A stretch of DNA of 64,000 bases from Vespula vulgaris (GCF_905475345.1 NC_066586.1:5536900-5600899); one strand, 5' to 3'; numbered from the stretch's first letter, positions 11,633 through 24,432 are shown. The notes: generated by a model from the sequence alone, not told the origin. Program-made: numbers and translations.

Positions 11633-12900
11633 ATATATGTACCATTCGTTCGTGTTTGATTCGATTACGTTCACTATACTTACGATTTGAAACTACATAC
11701 TTATTCGAAACAAAAGTAAAGAGATTCTATTTAGATCCGTTAAACTTACTTAGCTACCATATTTTTTAACGGTCACTACGTCACCTTAACATCGACAATA
11801 ATTTTGTTTTCATACCACTACGCATTTCGAACGTATTTAATCAGATCCGAATAGTGATAAAATAAGAAAATCGTATCTAACGTTTCAATAAAATGAAGAT
11901 AAATACATGTCTAGATATTTTTTATAAATCAAATAAATGAAATACCTGTTCGCGAAGTTTTCGATCCGGTGCCTCGTAACGAACTACTCGATATTAGCAC
12001 TTTTCAAATTTTTGCGATTGACTAATTTTAGTACCAATATGTACCAATTGTGACACTGCGATCGGCATACCAGTCGATAATGCAGATCAAATTTTTCAAA
12101 TACGTGGCTATTTTAAAAATGTAAGAGTTAAAAAAGTATATATAAGAATAATAATAAAACGAGACGATTAAATAGTTCGCTTATATTTACTGCACTGATT
12201 ATTTGGAGAAATTCATAGCAACGTAATAAATAGAAATTTTATTTCTACGTTTACATAGTCAATCAGTTACATTATTTTAAACGATGCATAATCTTATTGA
12301 AAAATATATCGATTGCACGGATCACGTCAGGAGAAGATTACTATGTACGAAAACCCACTCACTAAAATTCTAATTACAGCACTGTTCATATTAATTTCTC
12401 TTCAGCTTTCGTAGGTGGCGCTCGCGTTTAAGAAGAAACTGCTACAGTATCTACATAACACAAAAAGCCAAACCTTAGAGACAAGATATTTTCTTCTTTT
12501 TCACTACTTTCGTAATGGTGCCTATCATTTTAGTGAGCTAGAAAAGGCCTATTTAATAGTGTAAGAATCTATGATTAATATTTGTTTCATTGTGTATGCA
12601 AAATTGAAAGTTAAAATATTAATTCGTTTGTGTTTATTAATGTTTCGATATTTTATAACGTTGTATTTAACATAAAGATACAATGTTTATTTAATTGTTT
12701 TATTTTTACATTCTATATATATATATACACATACACATATACATACATATAGATATACATACACACACATATATACATACATATACATATATACACATAC
12801 ACATCTGCTCATGCTTGTTCGTTAATCATTTAAATGACACATGTATTATAATGAAAATTAAGAACAAAAAGAAATCCAAAGGATAAAAAAAAAAAAAAAG
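11633..12900. other. Intergenic between the CYB5D1-like and GMP synthase loci
   Basis: The first part should contain the CYB5D1-like promoter and 5' leader on -. No coding frame is supported. An alternating TA/CA tract occupies 12712-12804 and an A-run ends at about 12904. The patch 12400-12560 is less repetitive than its surroundings and could hold a promoter, but no defined element can be named. Confidence 0.5.
12712..12804. repeat. Alternating (TA/CA)n tract
   Basis: About 90 bases of alternating pyrimidine-purine dinucleotides (TATATACACATACATA type), potentially Z-DNA- or cruciform-prone. Confidence 0.8.
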
Positions 12901-12907
12901 AAAAGGT

Positions 12908-12999
12908 GCAGGGTATTCAGATGTGTATTTACATCCCTGCAAAAGCTTGAGATAGAATATATCTCCTTCTTTGTTGATCCTCCTTCAACAAGGGGAAGG
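12908..12999 (+). other. Row of three hairpins ending at a splice donor
   Basis: Three consecutive inverted repeats. (1) GCAGGG 12908-12913 with CCCTGC 12935-12940, extended by ATGT/ACAT. (2) GAGATA 12949-12954 with TATCTC 12960-12965. (3) CCTTC-TTGTTGA 12965-12977 with TCAACAA-GAAGG 12985-12999. A donor-like AAG|GTAAGC sits at the foot of hairpin 3 (GT at 12999-13000). This could be a structured 5' leader or alternative first exon of GMP synthase, or a small structured RNA. I match it to no known RNA family. Confidence 0.3.
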
Positions 13000-13324
13000 T
13001 AAGCATGTCTCTGCCACAGTAGTAATAAACTCAATGGACTAAATCTAGAACAGAGGAAAGAAAAAGAATCGTATTAATTGGTATAAGAAGGTCTTGTAAC
13101 GCAAGTATACTTCGAAAGTAGTGATAAATAATAAATGTATTCGACGAATGAAAAGTCTTTAGTTGTGTGGTGCAATGACATAACGAAATCGATCGGTTAA
13201 AGGAAAAGAAAATGTGTTTTATTGGTGAAAGAGTTACTCCCGGTCGATAAAGCGATTTTCTCGCGAAGCTTCTGGTATCTTAAAAAATTTCGAGTCGCTA
13301 GGTTGGCTCTCCCGTTTACTTGAA

Positions 13325-13463
13325 GCCTGAAAGCAGTCACTGCATTGTGGCGATTGAATGGCCGCCTCGTCCAGAGTGTGCAGGTTCTGTTTTCCTGTAA
13401 TTACTTTTACGTTGTGTGATTATATTGTACTCGTCTCAAATATTGCCAATCTGATTTCATTCG
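13325..13463 (+). other. Probable non-coding first exon of GMP synthase
   Basis: A less AT-rich patch ends at 13463 with a strong donor (TTCG|GTAAGT). The next plausible acceptor on + is TTATTGTAG at 14838-14846, which begins the exon carrying the GMP synthase ATG. The resulting 1.38-kb intron would interrupt the 5' untranslated region. The 5' boundary given here is a guess. The competing upstream donor at 12999 could define an alternative first exon. Confidence 0.35.
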
Positions 13464-14189
13464 GTAAGTCTTTAAGTATATCTTGATTATCGCTTAACGA
13501 CGCAACCCAAGCAAGTCAGCCGCATAACAGCTCAATACGTCGATCGCATCGAAACGTGCTCATAAAATTACGGTACCGGTGAATTGTTTTTAACTAATTA
13601 TTCTCCTACTCCATTTTCATTATTTTCAAGTTACCCTATCGAATGATTACGTATTTATCGTGAGAGGGCGCGTATTTTTCAAAACGAAAATGCAAAGTAG
13701 CGCGTTATGTTTTGTGATGTACACTGTACAGTAGTAGTTGTCAGACAGTTCATTATATTCAGTCATATAATGATTAGAATAGATCTGTATATATTCATGC
13801 AGATAGACATTAATAAATTCAGAGTTGTTTCCGTTTTTATGCCATTTAAATAAGAACCTTGATACCTTTGCTCGCATAGATTAAAAGATAATAGATTCAA
13901 CTAAGTTGTAACATTGCTTTTTTGTGTCGATTATGTGATTATTGCTTGAAGATTGAAATACTGCATATCTGTATACGATACTTGGACCTTGGTTTTTTTT
14001 ACTATTTGATTATATGATCATATTAAATAAATTTCCATAAAATCAATATTATTGTTTATATAAGTTTACAAAAAAGGAACTATGAAAAAGTTTATAAATA
14101 TTATTTCACTCGAATGATCCAGAAAAAGATATTTTAAGAACAATAAATGTTTCTATACTATTTTTCTCAGTCTTTTACGTTAAATTAAA

Positions 14190-14300
14190 AATGCATATAT
14201 ATGTATTTAAATATATATGTGTATGTGTGTGTGTATAGATATATATATATATATAAATATATATGCATATATATATACATACATATATATATACCCACAC
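14190..14300. repeat. Alternating TA/GT-rich tract
   Basis: TATATATGTATG and TGTGTGTG units inside the proposed 5'-UTR intron of GMP synthase. Confidence 0.7.
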
Positions 14301-14893
14301 ACATATTATATTTATTTAAAAATAATATTTGAACATCATATAATAAATTTGATTATATAATAGGTCAAGTTGACAGTATAATAAAGTGATAACCTATTTA
14401 CAAAAAATTATTCTCATCAAAATTATTATGAAATGAGGTCATATAATTATAATTATACATTTCTTATCTGAAACCAAACTGTTCTCAATAGTATATTTTT
14501 AAAAATAAAGATATAAATGTGACATCATGAATCGGCTTTATCAATATTTTAAAGTAATATTATTTAAAAAATTGATCTTAAACTTACATTTTAAAAACAT
14601 GTTAATAACCAAGTTTAACCAAAAGTAATAACCACTTTCAATATAAAAGTATTATTCTCTATATAAATATTTTAACATTTATAGATAAAAATTAGCAAAT
14701 ATAATATATAAAAATTTCAATGTATTAATAAATATAGATTACATCGGCGTGCTTAAAATTATTTACATATTTATTATTCATATATGTTTCATAAAAGTTA
14801 ATCATAAATTTATAAATATATATTATTATATATATTCTTATTGTAGGATTGTCAACATAACAGCAAAGACCATAGCACAGCTGTAAATTTGAA

Positions 14894-17791
14894 ATGGAAA
14901 AAAGCGCGGACGGCCCATTGTTTCGCGCAGATAGAAATAATGGAGCTGATGAGGGGGCCATTGGAATATCCTGCATCGATGAACGTGTTGCTATCTTGGA
15001 TGCAGGTGCACAATACGGCAAAGTGATAGATCGAAAGGTTCATGAGCTTAATATTCATAGTGATATTTTGCCTCTGGACACACCAGCTATTACTCTTCAG
15101 GAAAAAGGATATAAGTAAAGATAACAATATACTGAATTTTAATAAAAAAAATTATTAATCATTAGAGAAATTTAAAATCAAACTTGTTCGTTGTTTTCTT
15201 TTTTGTTTATAGAGCTATTATTATCTCTGGTGGACCTAGTTCAGTATATGCAGAAGATGCACCCAGATATGATGCAGATATTTTCCGAATAGGAATTCCT
15301 GTATTAGGAATATGTTATGGAATGCAAATGATGAATAAAGAATTTGGGGGTATTATTGTAAGAAAATCAGGACGTGAAGATGGTCAATATTCCATTGAAA
15401 TAGATACCAAGTGCCTTTTATTTAAGTGTGTACATTTTATTTCAAAGTGACTATTTGAAAATATATAAAATATATCCAATGTTCATATACTTATATTTGA
15501 TATATTATGCATCAGGGGCTTGGAGAAAGAACAAATGGTATTGCTAACGCATGGAGACAGTATAGACAGGATTGCAGACTGTTTTCGTATTACTGCCAAA
15601 TCATCAAACTTTATTGTAGGCATAGCCAGTGATAAAATGAATTTATACGGAGTGCAATTTCATCCGGAAGTAGACCTAACGCCTAATGGAAAAATAATGC
15701 TGCACAATTTTCTTTACGGAATAGCTGGTCTTACGGGTAATTATACGCTTCGTGATAGGGAAGCACAATGTATTCAGTATATCAGACACGCTGTTGATAA
15801 TAAGAAAGTTTTGGTAAGTAATATACGTTTTTTTCGCGAATTAAAAGATTCATATAGTAAAGTAAGCAAATTATTGAAGTTGTTATGTAGCGATTATATC
15901 GAGATAAAATATTTCTAAAGATATTTAAAAGTGATTAAAAATATAAATGATACATATGCGAAAGTGTAATTGTCAATTGAAATAGAAAAAAACGATCATA
16001 GTTGTTGGTGAGCGGAGGCGTGGATTCGACGGTATGTGCAGTGCTATTGAACAAGGCACTCAGTAAAGATCAAGTTATCGCGCTGCATATCAACAATGGC
16101 TTCATGCGCAAAGGAGAAACGCAATTCGTGGAACAGAGTTTGTCCCAATTAGGAATCAGATTGAGGGTAGTAAACGCTGCACATTGTTTCATGCAAGGCA
16201 CTACCTCAGTTCCTTTGGATAACATTAATCCAGCCTTGAATGCAAACACTATAAACAGCAAAGGAATTGTTAGTACGGGAACTACTCCGCGAACAAGACT
16301 AACAAAAATGTTGTGCGCGACAACCAATCCAGAAGAAAAGCGAAAAATTATTGGGGACGTTTTTGTAAGGGTAGCCAATGAAGCAATTGCAGAATTAGGT
16401 TTGAAACCTGAAGAAGTAATCCTTGGACAGGGCACTCTCAGGCCTGACCTCATAGAGAGTGCAAATGCCATGGCGAGTGGTAAAGTCACATTCATATAAC
16501 TTTATTCATCTACGTTAAAACACCTGTAAAAGCAATGAAGATATTTTAATGATTGATCACAAAAATCAGGTAAAGCTGATGCTATAAAGACGCATCACAA
16601 CGATAGCGATCTTGTGAGAGCATTGAGAGCACGAGGTCATGTAGTAGAACCTCTAAAAGATTTTCATAAGGACGAAGTAAGACAATTGGGATGCGATCTT
16701 GAAATACCAGCGTTACTTGTTTCTCGTCATCCATTCCCAGGGCCCGGCCTTGCCATTCGCATTCTTTGTGCTGATGAACCGTATATGGACAAAGATTTCT
16801 CAGAAACCCAGGTAACGTATCACGACGTCCAACTAATATCATTCAATTGCCTCTTACTGGTCCATTAAAAAATATATAATCGTTAATTTTGCGCGACAGG
16901 TAATAGTTAAAATAATGGCGGAATATGAACAAATGCTACAGAAAAAGCATGCATTATTAAATCGCGTAGAAGGTACGACAAACGAAACAGAACGTCAACA
17001 ACTACGAAGAGTTTCTAGCCGTCGTCATATCGCTGCTACACTTTTGCCTATTCGTAGCGTAGGAGTTCAGGTATGTTAATTCTAATTTGAAAAATAATAT
17101 ATTGCATTTGAAAATAATGATCAAAAACGTATGACACGAAGAATTTGTATATGTATATATATATACAGGGAGACTGTAGATCTTATAGCTATGTAGTAGG
17201 ATTATCAAGTGAAGAAAGTATCTCAGAAGGAGTGGAGTGGGAAGATATGTTGTTCCTTGCGAGATTAATTCCACGTGTGTGCCACAATGTAAATCGCGTA
17301 TGTTATATCTTTGGACCACAGCTTCATCATCCGGTCACAGACATTACACAGACACATCTTACATCCAATGTGATAGCTACCTTAAGACAAGCAGATCATT
17401 TAGCAAATCAGGTTTTGGCTGCAAACGGTTGCATGGGCGTCATCAATCAGATGCCTATAGTTCTAATTCCTATACATTTCGATCGCGATGCCGCTTCTCG
17501 AACGCCATCGTGTCAGCGTTCGATCGTGATTAGGCCATTCTGTACCAACGATTTTATGACAGGAACTCCTGCTATTCCCGGAAAAGAATTACCAATTCAC
17601 GTAAGTGTCGTGTTCTTTAATCGATTAATTTTTTCTTCGTCCGAAATATATGTCTGCTATTATATTGACAATATCATTTTCTTTCTCAGGTGGTGAAGAA
17701 AATGGTGACTGAAATATCTACGGTACCCGGCATTTCGCGCGTTTTATATGATCTAACGCCTAAACCGCCGGGTACCACCGAATGGGAATAG
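14894..17791 (+). CDS. GMPS: GMP synthase (glutamine-hydrolysing)
   Basis: Complete: eight coding exons, 14894-15114, 15213-15425, 15516-15813, 16002-16479, 16570-16811, 16900-17070, 17169-17600 and 17690-17791, giving 718 aa (human 693). All junction phases match. It converts XMP, glutamine and ATP to GMP in the cytosol. The N-terminal class I amidotransferase domain has LDAGAQYGKVIDRKVHE (about 38-54), the nucleophile Cys in GICYGMQMM (C108), and the His/Glu pair of FHPE (H194, E196). The ATP-pyrophosphatase domain has the PP-loop SGGVDS (248-253), then KTHHND, the LVSRHPFPGPGLAIR signature and the GDCRSYSY motif. The dimerisation domain ends in KPPGTTEWE, the canonical C-terminus. The ATG lies 47 bases inside an exon beginning at 14847, so the 5'-UTR is spliced. 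It is convergent with REV1; the gap between stop codons is 320 bases. The Drosophila orthologue is burgundy. Confidence 0.97.
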
Positions 17792-18111
17792 TAAATACTC
17801 GTCTCTAACTCACCCCTTTCTATTTTTTCACCACCCCTGCGCGTACCGACTACAAAGTGAAAAATATATTTAAAAAATATATATATTACAAAAATACGTA
17901 CGAATTCAAGGTTTATGACTTCTTACCGATTTATATGAAACCTTTGAACAATAATCTTGCGAAAAATGCATTATTGATAATCGTACATTATTATGTTATC
18001 TAAGAAATGTTACTGTGTTCGATGAAATTAAAGGTAAGTATTATGTTTGCTTGTAAATACGTTTCTTATTAAGCGCATTGTAAAAACATTAATTTATTAA
18101 ATTCCGGAAAT
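17792..18111. other. Shared 3' region of GMP synthase and REV1
   Basis: Only 320 bases separate the two stop codons. On + I see no AATAAA, but the variant ATTAAA is at 18027-18032. On -, AATAAA is present at 18098-18093, only 14 bases past the REV1 stop. The two transcripts therefore probably abut or overlap tail to tail. Confidence 0.5.
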
Positions 18112-18469
18112 TTATATTACATCGTTGTTATATTTGAAACAATCGCATCTAATTGGTGGTACCATTAGATCGCTGTTGTATTCGATCTGCATATAACATT
18201 GAACGTGTTCCACCGTTTTCCTATATATCCCATGCCAAATGCAACTTCCAGTTTTTTTCGTACATCTAAACAGAAGAATATGTAGTAAGTTAATGTATCA
18301 TGTCCAAAATATTATTTTTATTTAAGTATCAGTCACGAGTGAAATGGTATTTTCTCTTTATTCCCTTCTACGTTTTCTTACATGTACATCTTGTTTTTGC
18401 ATATAAAACAAATTACTCCCACCTGTGCATGGTTTTCAAGAGAATATATAAATCTTCAATGCGTTTCTT
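18112..18469 (-). other. REV1: REV1 terminal exons 5 and 6 (C-terminal domain)
   Basis: Exon 4 reads on to a stop at 18946, but the frame loses similarity after SLSIEQ, where a CAA|GTATGT donor sits (19018/19017). A 47-base exon (18469-18423) reads KKRIEDLYILLKTMHR, aligning without gap to the REV1 CTD helix EKDLEKLDLVIKYMKR. It uses a CCCAAG acceptor (the next AAG is a NAGNAG alternative) and a GTGGGA donor. The last exon starts after TTCTGTTTAG (18266) and continues in phase to IWHGIYRKTVEHVQCYMQ, matching the last CTD helix. Junctions were chosen by phase and similarity. Confidence 0.7.
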
Positions 18470-21400
18470 CTTGGGAAGCATGCTAAGAAATATTGCAAGC
18501 GAGAAAAAGTCGATTTCGTTTTCAGTTTTCGAAGCAATCCATGTTTGTATCTGCATTTTAATCTGTAAACATATGCCCTGTTTATTTCTGTCGATGCCCA
18601 ACTATAATTCCTTATTAACTACATGTATATTTGAACATGTCCAAATATTAATATATTATTATGCATATAGAAATGTACGTTGTTTACAACATTACGTATG
18701 TTTCTCCATTGATCTATCATAAATTCTAAATAATGCACAATGCAATTCATGAATTATTAATATTGATTTTTTAATTAAGTAATATACATTACATGTCCAT
18801 GTATAATAATATTTGCTAACGAGCATTTTTTTCGTTAATAATGTATTGTTTTTATAAATTAACAATCTTTACGTTTATTTATTAGTGCATCCAGTGATAA
18901 TCAAGTTAAATCATTTTTCTTGTACATTTCGAAATGTATATAATACTATACATGATATATATTCGTAGTAACAATACTATTACATGAAATTAATATAGCT
19001 GTAAAAATTTGACATACTTGTTCTATCGAAAGACTGAAAAATGAATTGACGATATCGATCAATGTCCTTTGATATGTATCCGTAGTTTCCTTATTATTTG
19101 TAATAAGTCGATTATATGCCAATATAGTTTCGGTTTCATCTACAATATCTTTCTCATTATTTGTATTATTTATATCGGATATTAATGTGCTGATTATTTT
19201 ATCTTCTTTATTATCTAATTTGCTATTTTTTACATTATCACTCTTTTTATCCGTTTCTATTTCGTGTCTATTACTGCGCTCTTTAACTTTCGGCATTGAT
19301 TTTATATCTTTCTTAGTTTTATTTTTACTCGAAAGGACTTTAGAATATTTACCGTTATTTTTTGATTTGGAAAGTGGTCTTGCATTTTTCGCATATTGTA
19401 ATACACTCCATTGTTTATTGGGATTATTAACAACAGTATTTTTATCAGACAAATTATTCGTATTTTTTATTTGATCTTCTTTCTTCTTAGCAATGCAATA
19501 TTGTTGCACATCATGTTGCATATCTGCTGGTAATGCTGCTAAAAAATCAGGATCTACTTGCGAAAATGATACATTTTCTATAGCCGTGCTTCGCTTGACC
19601 GATTCTTTCGTATTTTTCTGATGATCTATTTGTTCATTTGATACACCTGCACTGCTGCTGGAACTATTAGTATTTTGATGTTCACTGCTTTTATATTGAT
19701 TAAATATATCATTTCGTATGTCTTCAGGTAATTCCAATAAGACTGACATATCTAATTCTCGAAGTGGTGGTAATTCAGCTTTCGTGTTTTTTCCCGAATT
19801 TGGTTTAATTTGTTTGAAGAATTGTTCCTGATGTGTTTGTACATTTTTCAATGTTTTATTCTTATCATTAGTTTCGTTCTTTTTGTTTAGCATTGTACTC
19901 ATTATTTCAGTTCTAATATTGTCTGGTAATTCATTTAATGTGGATTCATCTATTTCTTGCGATAACATGTAAACTTCGGAAGTACCGTTTAAAAACTTCT
20001 TTTGACAAGTAGAGTGTTGCACGTTATTTTCTTCTATATTTTTATTAGACAATTCTCTTTTAGCTATCTCTGAAGACTGTAAATTATTTGAAGTATTTTC
20101 TACTTTGGAATTTTCTCCCTCTTTCTCATTTGGTTTTGGATTATTAATTTTCATATTTACATTATTTTCTTGATTGGTTTGAATTTGCGATTTGAATTTA
20201 TTATTCGAAGAGTTTTGTTTTTTCAATTTAGCTTCGAGTATCTCAGATCTTATTTCTTCAGGCAATTCAATTAACACACTCTCGTTTATATCTTGAGAGG
20301 GTAATACAATTATCGAGCGATTAAATGTAGAAGAAGAATTTTGTATTAGGTCAGTTTTTGAATTTCTTGTATCATTATTATTTGGCAAAGTTTCTATGTC
20401 ATTTATTTTCATGTTTACCGAACGTGAATTATTAAGCTTGAAAAAAGAATCGTTAGTATTAGTAGTTGTTGACGTTGTTTCTTTATTATGAAAAAATGTT
20501 TCATTATTTTCGAAATTTCTTTTGTTACTTTGATCATTTATACATTCGTTTAAAAAAAAATTTCTCATCTGAGGTGGTTTAGTTTTATTAATAAAGTTCA
20601 TCAAATTATTATCATTAGACTTATTTTTTTGTAGTTCTAATCTGGAGATTTGAATACCTATTCCTCTCATATCTTTAGGTGTCTGATGTAATTGATTCCA
20701 TATACCAATAATTTCTCTGTAACATAAATTGTCCAATAAAATTTTAATAATTTTTTGATCTTGGATAATCGAATAAATTAAGCAAATAAAGGATTTAAAT
20801 ACTTACTTTGTAATAATGGTAAGATTATCAATGGCTGACATTAGATTTTTTGATTTTGTTATATAATCACAAGGGCCATGACCCATAAACTTCACTGTTT
20901 CTACAGGTGCCTCTTTAGCTCTAACCATGAGTTTTAATGTAATACATCTACCTTTTGCATTAGCTTTCTTTAATCTGCTATGTACTTCTATGCATAACTT
21001 TTTTAAAAAATCTACTGCTTCACCATTATTTTCGAATCTAATGCCATAATTGACTTCTGCCGACACGGATTTCCTTACATGTTCTAAATTTAACTTTGTT
21101 TTATCAATACCTCGACACGTATTGTACAATAATTCTCCCATTTTTTTTCCAAAGTCTTTCTGTAATGTTCCTAAAGATACCAATCTTAACTCTGCACAAG
21201 TATTTATATTCATTTTATGTAACTTTTTTGTGGTTGTATATCCGACTCCTATTGTAATAGATAATTTTATAGACATTAATAAGGAAATTATATTCTTTAG
21301 AAACAATAATTAATACTAATTTCATTACCTGGCAAATCCTGTACATTAAATGTGTCAATGTATGAAATAATATTATTATTTTCTAGATACAGTTGTCCAT

Positions 21401-22980
21401 CAGGTTTAGCTTTTTTTGTTGCCAATCTTGCTCTTAATTTATTGCTTCCAAATCCTGCTGACACTGGACAACCTGTAGTCCGACTAATCTCGCTTCTTAT
21501 GATTGTTGCAAATTCCATAGGCATTAAGTGTGATTCTTCAAGTATTTTAGTACAGTTTACATACATTTCATCACAACTTACTGCTTCAATATCTAACGTA
21601 TATGATGATACTATGTTGTACAAATTATATGATACTTCCTTATAATCTTCAAAATCATATTTTATTGTATATAACTTAGGACATATTTTTAATGCTTCAC
21701 CCAAAAACATTCCATTCTTCACACCTGCATTTCTTGCTTCATACGAACATGATGCAATTTCAGAAAAAGAAGTACATTCTTCTTCATCCTGATCATTATT
21801 ATTCGCGTTATTTGATTTAGTATTAGTGCTTTTATTACCTTTAGCATGCGTCACTGCTACAGGTAATCCTCTTAAATGTGGTCTATTTCTAAGACCTACA
21901 GAAACAAAGAAGCAATCCATGTCTATGTGCATTATGACAGGTTCTTGTTTTATTATTGCATTGTCATTTTCTCGAGGAGAAAACATTTCGTCTTCTGATA
22001 AGTATGAATCATTGGAATGTTGAGAGTTTTGTTTAGATTCTTTTAGTTTTTTCAATTGTTCTAAACCAGGAAATTTTCCATCGCTTTTATCTCTTAATTC
22101 ATTTATGTAATCTTTAAATGTTGCTCCCATTGTAGCAATGTGATGTAATCGTGAGTTGTTATAAAATTCTGATATAAATTCTGTATTTTTTGATGAAAGT
22201 AATGTTCCTTTTGTTTTAATAGGATTCAAAGAATTATTACTATGTTGATTGAGGTCCTCGCTAGTAGTAGCAATATTTAATACAGCAGATTCGACAGTAC
22301 TTTGTATTGTATTAGCATTTTCTTTCGTATCATTATTTACATTATGTTTTTTGTCACATATTTCAAATTTTAATTGTGGCTGGCTACCAATACAATTAGT
22401 AAGAAGCAAATAATTCTCATAGTTTAGAACTTTCCCAGCTTTGATACTATCCGTTATCCATTCGGGTTTACAAACAGGCATTGGACATTGAGCTTTTCTA
22501 TACATTACAATTTTAGAATATGGTAAATTTGATGCAATTATATGAGTAGTAATTTTAGGTCGCATGTAATGATGGTATATTCCCCCATATGCCATCATTA
22601 ACTCTCTTAATTCATCGGCTGTTGGATCCGTATAACCATTTACAAATATAGCTACTCCTTGAAATAAATTTGATGCATTCTTATGCTCTTTTTTTGCTTC
22701 TTCATTAAATTGTTCTTCCAATTTTGCTTTCTTAGCTTCCATATAACCACCCTAGAAGCAAATTATCGTTTTAATTTGAATATGTCAATGTGTATATTAA
22801 GAAGTCGTCATGTTTTTTAATAATATATATATAACTTATAATGTTATACATTATATACATTTACTCTTATATTACAAACTTAATGCTACTATAAAATGTG
22901 AAAACAAATAAAAAATATTTATATACCCATTCTTCAAAACCATTTTGATTCCATTTTTGGATTTTTTTTTTCACTGCCAT
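18112..22980 (-). CDS. REV1: DNA repair protein REV1 (deoxycytidyl transferase, Y-family translesion polymerase)
   Basis: Six coding exons: 22980-22927, 22751-21329, 21248-20807, 20716-19018, 18469-18423 and 18265-18112; about 1272 aa (human 1251). The N-terminus has the typical FEEWGGYMEAKKAKLEEQ, then a BRCT domain (about 47-133: GVAIFVNGYTDP, THIIASNLPYSK, KPEWITDSIKAGK). The N-digit motif is SRLHHIATMGATFKDYI (about 218-234). The palm has metal ligands in HIDMDCFF (D295) and SCDEMYV (D412, E413), and EIASCSYEARNAGVKNGM is the Y-family signature. DLPGVGYTT is the helix-hairpin-helix, then the little-finger domain (SVSAEVNYGIRF, HSRLKKANAKGR). A long Asn/Ser/Lys-rich linker carries four ubiquitin-binding motifs (LPEEIRSEI, LPDNIRTEI, LPEDIRNDI, LPADMQHDV). 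The C-terminal domain that binds REV7 and other polymerases is split over exons 4-6, ending IWHGIYRKTVEHVQCYMQ. REV1 inserts dCMP opposite damaged or abasic G and scaffolds lesion bypass. Confidence is lower only for exons 5-6. Confidence 0.93.
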
Positions 22981-24432
22981 TTTAATATAAAAACTATAAA
23001 AATATTAAACACTATACACTATGCACATATTTAAATCTTTTTATAAAATTTGTTTTACTAATTGCTATATTAGTATTATACATAATATAACAGTATTATG
23101 CACATTTTTCTAAATTCAATGTAAAATTGTATTATATAACCTTAACACAAGTCCATGTCTCCTATTTAAATTATGCTTCATATTATCTATCTGTCTCATT
23201 TATTATGTATAAAAATATAAATGATAGTAAAATAAGGATTAAAATTCAATTCAAAGCAAATTTTTTTGAAATGTTTATGAATAAATAAAACCATTCTACT
23301 CCTATTCGACTTTTATTTATTATTGTTAGAAAACAGTATGTCAGCCATAGTATCGGGTAAAGTTAGGTAAAACAGGATAACCACATACACATCCACGTAC
23401 AACATATATATGGACATATATATATATATATATCGTTCTGTATGCTATTATTCTTAATTGATTCATTAGAGAAATACAATACCATGTTGTTGCACTTAAT
23501 ACGTCTATTTTTTGTTTGTTTTTTATTTTTTTTATTACAAAATATTAAGGATACTTAGTGGAAAAGTAAAATTATATACATCTGCTTATTATTAAAGCAT
23601 TTACTTCTGTAATAGTGTACAAAACTGGTAATATATTGTTTGTACTTGCTGTATTATACATTTTTATATCTTCTTACTATACACCTTTAATTTCTCCTAG
23701 ATCATTCATTAAAAAAAACAATAATAAAATATAAAATAAGTATTTCTCAGAAATAAAAACAAAGAATTTACTATAAACGTCAAAAAATAACAAATATATT
23801 ACGTAATATAAAGAGTTGTACCAGACAGACTCATTTACCTGTAAAGAATATTTAAAGAATGTATAGTTTCATTGTTTGATTACAATGAAAGATCCAGTAA
23901 CTTATTTTGATTTCTGATTGTTACTCTGATTGTACATACATTGATATTATTTTATATTACAGTTTAAAATATTGTTGATATAAATTTTTGTGTTCACATT
24001 TAGCCTTACAAATTTTATACAGTCAGGAAATTACAAAATGTGTTTTAATATGAATTAAATTTTGTTTAGAATATATTCACTATGATGATTAATCAAAATA
24101 ATGAATACTTAATAAAACAGATTCGTAATAAATATGTATATATCTATAAAAAATAGAACAATATTGTGCGCATATAAAAAAAATTGTTATATGCTTAGTT
24201 GTTATTCAAATATGAATTTCAGTATTAATGGAATTCTTTGAAACGTTAATTTACAAATCCTACAAAAAGAAGATAGAAACATACAATTTTATCTATATGT
24301 TTATAGTATACATACACTTTGTGCAAGGTATGTAAGTTATCTTTTATGTAATAAAAAAAATATATGAGAAATCATTTTTGGTGTCTCTCTATGATCTTTG
24401 CATATAATAATACATTACATAAACAATTCTAA
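22981..24432. other. Intergenic between REV1 start and SLC25A11 end
   Basis: AT-rich, about 1.45 kb, holding the REV1 promoter side and the SLC25A11 3' side (both on -). It includes a short TA array (23407-23432) and long A/T runs. No coding frame is supported. Confidence 0.6.

Noticed and set aside
16070..16495. A 141-codon minus-strand frame
   Set aside because: It is antisense to the GMP synthase PP-loop exon and has no independent signature.
18300..18722. A 140-codon open frame on + between GMP synthase and REV1
   Set aside because: It lies opposite REV1 exons 5-6 and their introns, is rich in Phe/Tyr/Ile as expected for random AT-rich DNA, and shows no family signature.
19187..22023. 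Several + strand open frames within the REV1 locus
   Set aside because: They are antisense shadows of the REV1 exons, whose strand is fixed by BRCT, polymerase and UBM motifs.
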